This document shows positions 53,760 to 62,799 of a stretch of DNA of 64,000 bases, one piece after another. Below the pieces are notes generated by a model. The model had not been told where the DNA came from and did no database searches. It saw only the letters and a program-made list of their open reading frames with translations. Every line of letters begins with the position of its first letter. Positions within the stretch are counted from its first letter, which is position 1. A program made the translations under genes and the position numbers. This DNA comes from Janthinobacterium sp. TND4EL3. Lineage in GTDB: Bacteria; Pseudomonadota; Gammaproteobacteria; Burkholderiales; Burkholderiaceae_D. Location of the stretch: positions 372,001 through 436,000 of the forward strand of contig NZ_FTMV01000001.1 of assembly GCF_900156175.1 (NCBI RefSeq), in the 5' to 3' direction.

Positions 53760-54154
53760 GCTTCATCCTTGATCTTGAATACTTCCACGCCCACGCCTTC
53801 GCAGTCGGGATACACGTCCGGTTTCATGCTCGATACGCGCGCGGCGCGCACGCGCGGGTGGGCCAGCATGGCTTCCAGCACGTCGTCGACCAGGCTTTCC
53901 TGCAGCTGCACGTGGCCTTGGGCCATGCGCTTGGCGATGGTTTCGCGCATGAAGTCGTAGTCGACCACTTCTTCCAGCTGGTCATCCTTGGGCGTCGACA
54001 GGGCCAGGGGAATGTACAGGTCGACGTTGATGAGGACGCGCTGCTCGCCCTTTTTTTCGAAGTCGTAGACGCCGATGTTGATGAGGACTTCGTAATTGCG
54101 CAGGAACAGGCGGCGGCAATCGGCCAGGCGAGGGTGGGACAGGGCGGACGACAT
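53756..54154 (-). CDS. folB: Dihydroneopterin aldolase
   Basis: FolB cleaves dihydroneopterin in folate synthesis. The 132-residue protein has [20 protein letters not shown], the pattern of the substrate-site region (usually IGIYDFE), then [13 protein letters not shown] and [16 protein letters not shown] Glu near residue 85 ([14 protein letters not shown]) and a Lys in [18 protein letters not shown] fit the aldolase fold. It lies between ttcA and a pteridine reductase on the same strand, 52 bases from the latter. Confidence 0.93.
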   Translation of the reverse strand: MSSALSHPRLADCRRLFLRNYEVLINIGVYDFEKKGEQRVLINVDLYIPLALSTPKDDQLEEVVDYDFMRETIAKRMAQGHVQLQESLVDDVLEAMLAHPRVRAARVSSMKPDVYPDCEGVGVEVFKIKDEA

Positions 54155-54206
54155 AGTTTTACCTTTTCGGGAATGCTGAATGCGGGTTGTTTGGCAGGGC
54201 TGCTGA

Positions 54207-54995
54207 TTATTTGGTCAAAAACATGACGTCGCGCGGCAAGCCGATCAAATGCTGGCCGCCATCGACCAGCAGGGTCGTGCCCGTCAGCGCGCGCGCGCCG
54301 GCCACGTAACAGACGCTGTCGGCCACATCCTCGGGCGTGCTGGAACGGCCCAGCGGCGTGTTTTCATGCGCCTTGGCAAAGTTCGCTGCCGTCTGCTCGC
54401 CGGAGACCATGGTGATGCCGGGGGCGATGCCCACCACGCGCACTTTCGGTGCCAGCGCCTGGGCCAGCATGGTGGTCGCCGACAGCAGCGCCGCCTTGGA
54501 CAGGGTGTACGACAAAAAATCAGGATTGAGATTGTACAGTTTTTGGTCCAGCAAGTTGATGACCACGGCTTGCCCGCCGCTCGGGGTGGCCTGGTACAGC
54601 GCTTGCGCCAGCAGGATGGGGGCGGCCAGGTTGGCGTGCATGTGGGCGTCGAGCGCGGCGACGGAAAAATTGCCCGCATTGTCGTATTCAAACAACGATG
54701 CGTTGTTGACTACGCAAGTTATCGTTCCCAGTGCCGCCTGTGCCTGCGGCAGCAGCTGGCGCACGGCGTCTTCCTGCGCCAGGTCGCAGGGAAAGGCTTG
54801 TGCGCGGCGGCCCAGCGCCGTGATTTCTGTCACCAGGCTGAGCGCTTCATCGCGCGAGTCGCGGTAGTGGACGGCGACGTCCCAGCCGTCGCGCGCCAGG
54901 CCCAGCGCGATGGCGCGCCCGATGCGGCGCGCCGCGCCCGTGACGAGGGCGACGCGGGGTGTGCTGTCGAATGGCGTTGTCATTGCTTCTGTCAT
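54207..54995 (-). CDS. Short-chain reductase of pteridine/dihydromonapterin type (FolM/PTR1-like)
   Basis: This 262-residue SDR has the NADPH motif TGAARRIGRAIALGLARDGW, the NNAS segment and the catalytic SYTLSKAAL (Tyr-x3-Lys). In place of the usual SDR serine it has Asp, in INLLDQKLY 13 residues before the Tyr. TGAARRIG plus Asp is the hallmark of pteridine reductases such as PTR1 and FolM. With folB next door, reduction of dihydropterins or dihydrofolate is the best reading. Two starts are possible, 54995 and 54983; AGAAG precedes the second. Divergent from the MidA-type gene. Confidence 0.85.
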   Translation of the reverse strand: MTEAMTTPFDSTPRVALVTGAARRIGRAIALGLARDGWDVAVHYRDSRDEALSLVTEITALGRRAQAFPCDLAQEDAVRQLLPQAQAALGTITCVVNNASLFEYDNAGNFSVAALDAHMHANLAAPILLAQALYQATPSGGQAVVINLLDQKLYNLNPDFLSYTLSKAALLSATTMLAQALAPKVRVVGIAPGITMVSGEQTAANFAKAHENTPLGRSSTPEDVADSVCYVAGARALTGTTLLVDGGQHLIGLPRDVMFLTK

Positions 54996-55057
54996 GTCTT
55001 TGCTATGGTTGAGATATTCGGTCGATGCCACACTGGCGGCATGCGCCGTCGATTCGC

Positions 55058-55063
55058 TACAAT
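55058..55063 (+). promoter_or_regulatory. -10 element placed for a leaderless message
   Basis: TACAAT lies seven bases before the ATG of the methyltransferase. If used, transcription would start at or within a base or two of the start codon. The -35 (TGGCGG at 18 bases) is weak, and the gene has no proper ribosome site. Confidence 0.4.
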
Positions 55064-55069
55064 GCGGGA

Positions 55070-56221
55070 ATGTCCCTACCCGCACCCGATAGCGACGCGC
55101 TGGCCGCGTCCCATGCCTTGCAGCACCTGATTGCCGCCGAAATCGCGCGCAATGATGGCGCCATTCCCTTTGTCCGCTTCATGGAACTGGCGCTGTATGC
55201 GCCTGACCTCGGCTATTACAGCGGCGGCGCCGCCAAGCTGGGCAAAGATGGCGATTTTACAACCGCGCCCGAGATTTCGCCCCTGTTCGGCGCCACGCTG
55301 GCCCATGTGGCAGCCGCTATTATGGCGCAAACGGCCCCGCGCATCCTCGAATTCGGCGCCGGCACGGGCAAGCTGGCCGTTGACATCCTGACGGAAGCGG
55401 CGAATGCCGGCATTCATATAGAACAGTATGCAATCGTCGAATTGTCCGGCGAGTTGCGCGCCCGCCAGGAGCTGGCGCTGGCCGCCTTTCCGCAGGTGGT
55501 GTGGCTCGACGGTTTTCCCGACAGTTTCGAAGGCGCCGTGTTCGGCAATGAAGTGCTCGACGCCATGCCCGTCAACCTGATCAGCAAGACGCCCGATGGC
55601 TGGTGCGAGCTCGACGTCAGCATTGCCGACGGCCAGTTCGTCTTCGTCGAGCGCCCCGCGGGCGAAGAGGTCGCGGCGCAGATCGCCGCCCAGGTGCCGG
55701 ACGCCGATGACTTGCCTGTCGGCTATGTCAGCGAGATCCACGGCGTGGCCTGCGGCTTCATGCGCTCGCTGGCGCGCATGTTGACCAATGGCAAGGGCGG
55801 CGCCGCCGTGCTGTTCGACTACGGTTTTCCCGGTCACGAGTACTACCTGGGCCAGCGCGCCACGGGCACGCTGATGTGCCATTACCGCCACCATGCCCAT
55901 GCGGAGCCATTTTATTTGCCGGGTTTGCAGGACATTACCGCGCACGTCGATTTCACTGCCATGGCGGTGGCGGCGCAGGATGCGGGACTCGATGTGCTCG
56001 CCTATATGAACCAGGCTTCCTTCCTGCTGGGCGCCGGCATCGGCGACTTGCTGCTGCGCACCGATCCCGCGCAGGCTCGGGATTACCTGCCGCAGGCGAG
56101 CGCCGTGCAAAAGCTGCTGTCGCCGGCCGAGATGGGCGAGCTGTTCAAGGTGCTGGTGGTGGGACACCGCGTGGAGTTGCCGGAAACCTTGTTGTCGGGT
56201 GACCGCAGCCACCGCTTGTAA
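55070..56221 (+). CDS. SAM-dependent methyltransferase of the MidA/NDUFAF7 family
   Basis: The 383-residue protein starts at ATG 55070 (MSLPAPDSDALAA). Motifs are FVRFMELALYAPDLGYYSGG, FTTAPEISPLFGATLA, the SAM loop ILEFGAGTGKLAVDIL, and FGNEVLDAMPVNL (the NEVLDA motif typical of the family). DYGFPGHEYYLGQRATGTLM follows. The mitochondrial relative methylates an arginine of a complex I subunit; the bacterial target is not established. No clear ribosome site exists (CGGGA touches the ATG). It is divergent from the pteridine reductase and closed by a hairpin terminator. Confidence 0.92.
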   Translation: MSLPAPDSDALAASHALQHLIAAEIARNDGAIPFVRFMELALYAPDLGYYSGGAAKLGKDGDFTTAPEISPLFGATLAHVAAAIMAQTAPRILEFGAGTGKLAVDILTEAANAGIHIEQYAIVELSGELRARQELALAAFPQVVWLDGFPDSFEGAVFGNEVLDAMPVNLISKTPDGWCELDVSIADGQFVFVERPAGEEVAAQIAAQVPDADDLPVGYVSEIHGVACGFMRSLARMLTNGKGGAAVLFDYGFPGHEYYLGQRATGTLMCHYRHHAHAEPFYLPGLQDITAHVDFTAMAVAAQDAGLDVLAYMNQASFLLGAGIGDLLLRTDPAQARDYLPQASAVQKLLSPAEMGELFKVLVVGHRVELPETLLSGDRSHRL

Positions 56222-56228
56222 TATCAAG

Positions 56229-56253
56229 GCAGGGCGCTATTGCCCTGCAATTT
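56229..56253 (+). terminator. Hairpin terminator after the MidA-type gene
   Basis: GCAGGGC and GCCCTGC form a perfect seven-base-pair stem with a six-base loop, followed by AATTTCC. The short T-run makes it of moderate strength. Confidence 0.6.
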
Positions 56254-56360
56254 CCTGTCCGCCGGTGGTTATTATCTTGTCATATCGTATATGATGACCG
56301 ACACAGCACGGTTCCATCCTGCAAGAACCCGTCGCCGCGCACCGATTTCAAGATAGAACG

Positions 56361-57446
56361 ATGGGAAAGATACATACACACTATGACAACCTGAAAGTGG
56401 CGCGCCTGGCGCCGCAGGAAGTCATACGTGCCGCGTACAAGGCCCTCAGCCAGAAATATCATCCCGACAAGAATCCCGGTGACGAAAAGGCGGCCCGCAT
56501 CATGGCCATCCTCAACAGCGCGTATGGCACCCTGTCCGACCCGCAGCGGCGCCGCGAGCACGACGAGTGGATCGCGGCCGAGGAATGGGAAATCGAATGG
56601 CTGGAAAGCACCCATCACGAAGAAGGCAAATCCAAGGATGGCCGTCACCATGCGCCTCAGCATGAGCACACGTGGGCGCAGGATGTGCCCCCTGCGGCTG
56701 GCAAGGCGCGGCGCGGCCCGCAACCGATCTGGCGCAACTGGCGCTGGTGGTTGAGTCTGCTTGTCTGTCTGCTGCTGGGCTGGTTGGGCGCCTTGCTGAT
56801 GCTCGATACCTCGCAACCGATGCCGGCCGCGCTGGCGTCGGCATGGAGCGGACTGGCCCACGATGGCGCCAGGGCGCCCGCGGAGACGGCAGCGCCGGGC
56901 GCGAGCGCCACGGCACCGCCAAAGAACGAGGCGGTGGCCATCGATAGCTGGGCGGTGGGCAAGCCGTATGCGGCCGAGCCCGCGCAGCCCAAGATACCCG
57001 AGATCCGCGTGCAGGCTGTTTCCCAGTTGAACCTGAAGCCCAGCCGTCCCGTTTGCGATGGCGTGGGACAGGCCGAGCCTGCGGGGCTGGTGGCGCCGAA
57101 TGGCGAGCCATGGCCGGCGCAGTCCGGCTATGTGGATGGATTCCCGATCAGTAACAAAGGCGATGAACTGGCTTTGACCATCGACAACAGCGGCAATGCG
57201 TCGCCGATGTTCGTCAAGCTGTATGACACGGAGCGGCGTTCGAATGTGCGCTACCTCTATATCTTGGCGAACGACAGGCTGACGGTGGAGCAGCTCAGCG
57301 CGGGCAAGTACGAGGTGCGCTACCAGGCTGTCGGGCCTGGCCAGGACAGTTGCGACGGCAAGACGCGCAGTAGTGCCCCGGCGCATCCTCCCGGCCCGGC
57401 CTCCGCCGAGGGAGGCACGCAGAATCCTGTTGTAAGCGGCATCTAA
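56361..57446 (+). CDS. Membrane-anchored J-domain protein
   Basis: The 361-residue protein opens with a J domain (HYDNLKVARLAPQEVIRAAY to about residue 72) with the HPD motif intact in KYHPDKNPGD. One membrane helix follows at about 132-152 (WWLSLLVCLLLGWLGALLML), so the J domain is cytoplasmic and the rest periplasmic. The C-terminal domain (about 255-340, LALTIDNSGNASPMFVKLYD with LSAGKYEVRYQAVG) looks like a small beta-sandwich. It likely recruits DnaK to the membrane for an unknown client. A TCATAT/ATATGA dyad at 56280-56294 lies in the promoter region. Confidence 0.87.
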   Translation: MGKIHTHYDNLKVARLAPQEVIRAAYKALSQKYHPDKNPGDEKAARIMAILNSAYGTLSDPQRRREHDEWIAAEEWEIEWLESTHHEEGKSKDGRHHAPQHEHTWAQDVPPAAGKARRGPQPIWRNWRWWLSLLVCLLLGWLGALLMLDTSQPMPAALASAWSGLAHDGARAPAETAAPGASATAPPKNEAVAIDSWAVGKPYAAEPAQPKIPEIRVQAVSQLNLKPSRPVCDGVGQAEPAGLVAPNGEPWPAQSGYVDGFPISNKGDELALTIDNSGNASPMFVKLYDTERRSNVRYLYILANDRLTVEQLSAGKYEVRYQAVGPGQDSCDGKTRSSAPAHPPGPASAEGGTQNPVVSGI

Positions 57447-57508
57447 TCTGATTATGCTTGATATGCGTCAAACGGCTTTCATCTCGAATCTATCCATTAG
57501 GAGTATCC

Positions 57509-59104
57509 ATGACCGACCTCAAAGCCGATGCAGACGATAATTGGCTGCTCGACGAGGATGAGCCGGTGGCGAGTCCTGCCGGGTTGGCCGCACCGGACCA
57601 GCGCCTGTGGCGTGTCCTGATAGTCGATGATGACGTTGATGTCCATGCGGTAACGCGGCTGGCGTTGCGCAATGTCAGCTTCAAGGGGCGCGAACTGGAA
57701 CTGTTTTCCGCCTACAGCGGTCGCGAGGCATACGAGATCCTGCGCGACACGCCCGATATCGCGCTGGTGCTGCTCGACGTGGTGATGGAAACGGATGATG
57801 CGGGCCTGATCCTCGCCAAGCGCATTCGCGCCGACCTGAACAACTCCATCGTGCGCGTCGTGCTGCGCACGGGCCAGCCGGGCCAGGCGCCCGAGCAGCG
57901 CGTCATCATCGAATACGATATCAACGATTACAAGGCGAAAACGGAACTGACGACGCAGAAGCTGTTCACCACCGTTATTTCAGCCCTGCGTGCCTACGAG
58001 AGCCTGATGATGCTCGAGCGCAGCCGCATCGGCCTGGGCAAGATTCTTGCCGGCGCCACCAATCTGTACCAGATCCATTCCCTGCGCGAATTCGCTTCCG
58101 GCGTGCTGAACCAGGTCAGCGCCATCCTCGACGTGGGCGCCGATGGCGTGCTGTGCCTGATGCAGGGCGGCGCCGGGCGGCCCGAGGTGGTCGCCGCCAC
58201 GGGCACCTACGCCATGCTGGCCGAGTCGGAAGCCATGCCGGCCGACCATGCGCTCACGCCCACCATCGACAAGGCCTTCGCCGAGAAGCGCAGCCAGTTC
58301 GAGCATCCGGCCAACGTGCTGTTCATCCATACGGAAGGCAACCGCGAGCTGGCCATCTCCGTCACGCCCCCGTGGCCGCTGGCGCAGATCCAGCGCGATC
58401 TGCTGGAAGTGTTTTGCCAGCGCATCGCCGCCGCCTTCGATAACCTGTACATGTTCGGCCAGCTGCGCAAGGCGCAGGAAGCGACGGTGGTGGCGCTGGC
58501 CGACCTGGCCGAGTTCCGCGACAGCGACACGGGCGGCCATGTGCGGCGCGTGCAGCAATTGTCCGACGCCATTGCCCGCCGCATGCAGCAGCGCGGCGTG
58601 TATGCGGACGAGCTCACGCCGCAGCTGCTCGACATGATCGGCCTGGCCAGCATCCTGCACGACGTGGGCAAGGTAGCCACGCCGGACGCCGTGCTGCTCA
58701 AGCCGGGCCGGCATACGGACGAGGAGCGCGTGCAGATGCAGTTGCACGCCAGCGTAGGGCGCACCATTCTCGAACGGGCCGCCAACATGGTCGACGGCGT
58801 CAGCTACCTCACGTATGGCGCGCAGATCGCCGGCGGCCACCATGAGCATTTCGACGGCGCCGGCTATCCGAACGGCCTGACAGGGCGCGACATTCCTATG
58901 TCCGCGCGCATCGTTGCCGTGGTGGACGTCTTCGACGCCTTGCTGCATGAACGGCCGTACAAGGAGCCCTGGCCATATCCGCAGGTGCGCGAATACATCG
59001 AACAGCGCAGCGGCAGCCAGTTCGACCCGGAAGTCGTGGCCGCGCTGCTCGACCTGATCGACCACGAACCGCAACTGTGGCATCCGGAGCACGCCACCGC
59101 TTGA
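57509..59104 (+). CDS. Response regulator with DUF3369 and HD-GYP cyclic-di-GMP phosphodiesterase domain
   Basis: The start ATG at 57509 has TAGGAG upstream. The 531-residue protein has a receiver domain (VLIVDDDVDVHAVT, phospho-Asp in LVLLDVVMET, Lys in YKAKTEL), a DUF3369 sensor-like middle (about 185-325) and an HD-GYP domain. The catalytic set is HVRRVQQLS, ILHDVGKVATPDAVLLKPG, HASVGRTIL and GGHHEHFDGAGYPNGLTG (GYP intact). It should hydrolyse cyclic-di-GMP when phosphorylated. No histidine kinase lies beside it; the REC-TPR gene follows after 134 bases. Confidence 0.95.
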   Translation: MTDLKADADDNWLLDEDEPVASPAGLAAPDQRLWRVLIVDDDVDVHAVTRLALRNVSFKGRELELFSAYSGREAYEILRDTPDIALVLLDVVMETDDAGLILAKRIRADLNNSIVRVVLRTGQPGQAPEQRVIIEYDINDYKAKTELTTQKLFTTVISALRAYESLMMLERSRIGLGKILAGATNLYQIHSLREFASGVLNQVSAILDVGADGVLCLMQGGAGRPEVVAATGTYAMLAESEAMPADHALTPTIDKAFAEKRSQFEHPANVLFIHTEGNRELAISVTPPWPLAQIQRDLLEVFCQRIAAAFDNLYMFGQLRKAQEATVVALADLAEFRDSDTGGHVRRVQQLSDAIARRMQQRGVYADELTPQLLDMIGLASILHDVGKVATPDAVLLKPGRHTDEERVQMQLHASVGRTILERAANMVDGVSYLTYGAQIAGGHHEHFDGAGYPNGLTGRDIPMSARIVAVVDVFDALLHERPYKEPWPYPQVREYIEQRSGSQFDPEVVAALLDLIDHEPQLWHPEHATA

Positions 59105-59129
59105 GTTGCCGGCTTCGTTGCCAGTTTCC

Positions 59130-59160
59130 GGCGCCGCGCCATTCCCTTGCGCGCGGCGCC
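59130..59160 (+). terminator. Very stable hairpin after the HD-GYP gene
   Basis: GGCGCCGCGC and GCGCGGCGCC form a perfect ten-base-pair all-GC stem with an 11-base loop. It is followed by GTCATATACT, not a T-run; TATACT at 59165-59170 may be the -10 of the next gene. The hairpin could end or slow transcription between the two regulators. Confidence 0.5.
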
Positions 59161-59238
59161 GTCATATACTCGGCAGCCTCATGCAGGCTGGCGCCATGCA
59201 CCAGTGTGGTGCGCCGCTGAGTTTTCGGACATCACGAC

Positions 59239-60882
59239 ATGAAAGAACTCAAGGGCCTCAGCGCACTGATCATCGAGCCGCATCCGGGCATGCGCGCCAG
59301 CCTGCACAATATGCTCAACCTGTGTGGCCTGGCGAAGATTGATGATGCGGCCAGCTCCGGTCAGGCGATCCGCATGCTGGGCAGCAAATCGTATGACCTG
59401 ATCCTGTGCGAATACGACCTCGAAGGGGGGCAGGATGGCCAGCAGATGCTGGAAGACTTGCGCCACCACAAGTTGATGCATGCCTCGACCATGTTCTTCA
59501 TGGTCACGGGCGAGGGCAGCTTTGCCAAGGTGGTCAGCGCCGTTGAGCTGTTGCCTACCGATTACATCTTGAAACCCTTTACGGCTGACAACATGCTTGA
59601 GCGCATAGGCCGTGCGCTGGACAAGCGCAACGCCTTCGTGCCCGTGTATGAGCTGATCGACGTGGGCAATGAGCGCGCGGCGATTGCCGCCTGCGCCGAG
59701 GGCGCCAGCCTGTACCCCCGCTATGCCACCGATTTCATGCGCCTGCGCGCGGAATTGCATCTGCTGCTCGGTGAAGCGGCTGACGCCGAACCGATCTATG
59801 CGGCGCTGTACGAGGCCAAGGCCATCGGCTGGGCGCGCCTGGGCCAGGCCAAGACGCAGTTCCTGCTGGGCGAGTATGAGGCGGCGCAGGGCATGCTGGA
59901 AGGGCTGCTGGAAAACAACAAGCGCTTTCTGGATGCCTATGACTGGCTGGCCCGTACGCATCTGGCGCAAGGCAGGCCGGAACTGGCGCAGGCGGCCCTG
60001 AGCGAAGCGGTGGCCCTGTCGCCGCACGCCGTACGCCGTTTGCGCCGCCTGGGCGAGGCAGCGCTGGCGGCCGACGATATCGGGATGGCGGAAAAATCCC
60101 TCAAGTTGGTGGTCAGCAAGGCCAAGTACTCCGAATTCCGCGATCCGGAAGACCATGTGCGCCTGGTGCAGACCCTGGTGCGCAAGGGGGACCCCTTGCA
60201 GGCGGGCGCCGTGATCCGCGACCTCGACAAGTCGATGGGCGGACAAAGGAATGCGGAACTGTGTAGCGCCCTGTGCAGCGTCATGCTGCATGCGCATACG
60301 GGCAATAAGGAACGCCTGGAGCAATCGCTGGACGCGGCCCTGGCCGCCAACCGGCACAGTGTGGGCGCGTCGAATGTGCTGAAGACGGAGCTGGCGCGCC
60401 ATTGTCTGTCGCATGGGCGCGAGGATGGTGCGGCCGAGGTGATGCGCGAAGTCATGCGCAATGCGCCAGACAGCGCCGCCATGACGCGCGCCATGGCCGT
60501 GTTCGAGCAGGCGGGGCGCGATGAGCTGGCCAAGGCGCTGGCGCGGCAAAGCCGGCAGGAGGTGGCCGACATGGTGGCGGCCGGCGCGGCCAGGGCGGGT
60601 GAAGGCGACTTCCGCGGCGCCGTCGAGTTGATGGGCGAAGCCGTCACGCGCCTGCCCGACAATCCGCAAGTGGTGTTCAATGCGGCCGTGGCCGTGTTGA
60701 AATGCATCGAGCATGAGGGTTGGGACGAACGCATGGGGCAGCAGGCGCTGATTTTTATTGCAGGCGTGCGCCGCCTGGACCCGCGCAACCCCAAATTGCC
60801 GGTACTTTCTGGCTTGCATCAGCAGTTATTGCGTAAATACAAGCCTCACGGCGCATCCTGGATGCATCCGTCCGACGCCTGA
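59239..60882 (+). CDS. Receiver-domain protein with TPR repeats
   Basis: The 547-residue protein begins with a receiver domain: phospho-Asp in LILCEYDLEGGQDG, Thr in MVTGEG and Lys in YILKPF. The usual acidic pair after strand one is reduced (IIEPHP). From about residue 135 it is helical TPR repeats (LLGEAADAEPIYAALYEAKA, EYEAAQGMLEGLLENN, AYDWLARTHLAQGRPELAQA). There is no DNA-binding or enzymatic output domain, so it likely acts through protein contacts. Such REC-TPR proteins occur near two-component and cyclic-di-GMP genes. The ribosome site is weak. Confidence 0.88.
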   Translation: MKELKGLSALIIEPHPGMRASLHNMLNLCGLAKIDDAASSGQAIRMLGSKSYDLILCEYDLEGGQDGQQMLEDLRHHKLMHASTMFFMVTGEGSFAKVVSAVELLPTDYILKPFTADNMLERIGRALDKRNAFVPVYELIDVGNERAAIAACAEGASLYPRYATDFMRLRAELHLLLGEAADAEPIYAALYEAKAIGWARLGQAKTQFLLGEYEAAQGMLEGLLENNKRFLDAYDWLARTHLAQGRPELAQAALSEAVALSPHAVRRLRRLGEAALAADDIGMAEKSLKLVVSKAKYSEFRDPEDHVRLVQTLVRKGDPLQAGAVIRDLDKSMGGQRNAELCSALCSVMLHAHTGNKERLEQSLDAALAANRHSVGASNVLKTELARHCLSHGREDGAAEVMREVMRNAPDSAAMTRAMAVFEQAGRDELAKALARQSRQEVADMVAAGAARAGEGDFRGAVELMGEAVTRLPDNPQVVFNAAVAVLKCIEHEGWDERMGQQALIFIAGVRRLDPRNPKLPVLSGLHQQLLRKYKPHGASWMHPSDA

Positions 60883-60979
60883 GAATGGGGGAAATACGGC
60901 GCGCCTGACGGAAAAATGCGGCTTGCAAGCAGGGGGAATAAAAAAAATGCGAAAAAAGACGACTTTTTCGCGCCAACCC

Positions 60980-61009
60980 TTGCACATTCTCAAATCGGAA
61001 GCTTATAAT
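60980..61009 (+). promoter_or_regulatory. Upstream promoter of the tRNA-tuf operon
   Basis: TTGCAC (60980-60985) and a perfect TATAAT (61004-61009) are 18 bases apart. The bases after the -10 are CACGCCCCG, a GC-rich discriminator of the kind seen at stringently controlled stable-RNA promoters. Confidence 0.7.
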
Positions 61010-61075
61010 CACGCCCCGAAGCAGCCAACTTCTTCTTTATAAGCAAATGCAGCAGTCAGGCATCAGTAAATAAGG

Positions 61076-61104
61076 TTGACAGTTGTGAGTAGATGCTTCA
61101 TACT
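61076..61104 (+). promoter_or_regulatory. Downstream promoter of the tRNA-tuf operon
   Basis: A perfect TTGACA (61076-61081) and CATACT (61099-61104) are 17 bases apart. Transcription would start around 61111, a few bases before tRNA-Tyr. Confidence 0.7.
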
Positions 61105-61117
61105 CTGCGGTTCCCGC

Positions 61118-61202
<85 letters not shown>

Positions 61203-61262
61203 AGTTTTTGCAAGGAAAACTGGGTAGTAGCAAGTAAGTGAAGATAAAGTGAACGATACCTC

Positions 61263-61336
61263 GCGGGTGTAGCTCAATGGTAGAGCAGAAGCCTTCCAAG
61301 CTTACGACGAGGGTTCGATTCCCTTCACCCGCTCCA
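61263..61336 (+). tRNA. tRNA-Gly (UCC)
   Basis: A 74-base tRNA. GCGGGTG pairs with CACCCGC, the anticodon loop CTTCCAA gives anticodon TCC, the T-loop is GGTTCGATTCC, and CCA is encoded after discriminator T. Confidence 0.97.
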
Positions 61337-61379
61337 GTTTCCGTTCAGATGCTTGATGCATCGCATGCAACAAATTACA

Positions 61380-61454
<75 letters not shown>

Positions 61455-61542
61455 GAATTCGCAGCAGGCAGCACAGAAGCAATTCAAACCAGACCGTCGG
61501 GCGTGTGCCTGAGCAATCTAATCAAATCATTAGGAGTTCAAA

Positions 61543-62733
61543 ATGGCAAAAGGTAAATTCGAACGGACCAAGCCGCACGTCAACGTCGGCACCATCGGCC
61601 ACGTCGACCACGGTAAAACCACGCTGACCGCTGCAATCGCAACGGTTCTGTCGAAGAAATTCGGCGGCGAAGCCAAAGCATACGACCAGATCGATGCAGC
61701 TCCAGAAGAAAAAGCGCGCGGTATCACGATTAACACCGCCCACGTTGAGTACGAAACGGCTACCCGTCACTACGCTCACGTTGACTGCCCAGGCCACGCC
61801 GACTACATCAAGAACATGATTACCGGTGCCGCGCAGATGGACGGCGCGATCCTGGTGTGCTCCGCAGCTGACGGCCCAATGCCACAGACCCGCGAACACA
61901 TCCTGCTGGCCCGCCAAGTTGGCGTTCCATACATCATCGTGTTCCTGAACAAGTGCGACCTGGTTGACGATGCAGAACTGCTGGAACTGGTTGAAATGGA
62001 AGTGCGCGAGCTGTTGTCGAAATACGACTTCCCAGGCGACGACCTGCCAATCATCAAGGGTTCGGCACGTATGGCTCTGGAAGGCGCCGAAGGCGAAATG
62101 GGCGTGGAAGCAGTTCTGCGTCTGGCCGATGCCCTGGATGCGTACATTCCAACGCCAGAGCGCGCTGTTGACGGTGCATTCCTGATGCCAGTGGAAGACG
62201 TGTTCTCGATCTCGGGTCGCGGTACCGTGGTAACCGGTCGTATCGAGCGCGGCATCATCAAAGTCGGCGAAGAGATCGAAATCGTCGGCATCACCGATAC
62301 CGTCAAGACGACTTGCACCGGCGTGGAAATGTTCCGCAAGCTGCTGGACCAAGGTCAAGCAGGCGACAACGTTGGTCTGCTGCTGCGCGGCACCAAGCGT
62401 GAAGACGTGCAACGTGGTCAAGTTCTGGCCAAGCCAGGTTCGATCAAGCCGCACGCCCACTTCACCGGCGAGATCTATGTTCTGTCGAAAGACGAAGGCG
62501 GCCGTCATACGCCATTCTTCAACAACTATCGTCCACAGTTCTACTTCCGCACGACGGACGTGACTGGTTCGATCGAGTTGCCAGCAGACAAAGAAATGGT
62601 CATGCCAGGCGATAACGTGTCGATCACCGTCAAGCTGATCAACCCGATCGCGATGGAAGAAGGTCTGCGCTTCGCTATCCGTGAAGGCGGTCGTACCGTC
62701 GGCGCCGGCGTGGTTGCAAAAATCCTCGCATAA
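61543..62733 (+). CDS. tuf: Translation elongation factor Tu
   Basis: EF-Tu carries aminoacyl-tRNA to the ribosome. The 396-residue protein has all GTPase motifs: [41 protein letters not shown] and GSARMAL. Domains two and three end in [17 protein letters not shown] lies just before the ATG. Codon use is clearly biased to favoured codons, with lower GC than the neighbours, as in highly expressed genes. The position behind three tRNAs is that of the tufB copy; a second copy in the str operon is likely outside the window. Confidence 0.99.
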   Translation: MAKGKFERTKPHVNVGTIGHVDHGKTTLTAAIATVLSKKFGGEAKAYDQIDAAPEEKARGITINTAHVEYETATRHYAHVDCPGHADYIKNMITGAAQMDGAILVCSAADGPMPQTREHILLARQVGVPYIIVFLNKCDLVDDAELLELVEMEVRELLSKYDFPGDDLPIIKGSARMALEGAEGEMGVEAVLRLADALDAYIPTPERAVDGAFLMPVEDVFSISGRGTVVTGRIERGIIKVGEEIEIVGITDTVKTTCTGVEMFRKLLDQGQAGDNVGLLLRGTKREDVQRGQVLAKPGSIKPHAHFTGEIYVLSKDEGGRHTPFFNNYRPQFYFRTTDVTGSIELPADKEMVMPGDNVSITVKLINPIAMEEGLRFAIREGGRTVGAGVVAKILA

Positions 62734-62748
62734 GGAAATGTTATGCTT

Positions 62749-62770
62749 CCACCCGGGGCGTCCTGGGTGG
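62749..62770 (+). other. Hairpin between tuf and tRNA-Trp
   Basis: CCACCCGGG and CCTGGGTGG pair over nine positions (one G-T) around a GCGT loop, 16 bases after tuf. No T-run follows. It could partly terminate the abundant tuf message or be an RNA-processing site before tRNA-Trp. A TAGAAT at 62771-62776 might be a -10. Confidence 0.5.
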
Positions 62771-62799
62771 TAGAATAGCACTCCTCGAAAGTTTTACGT

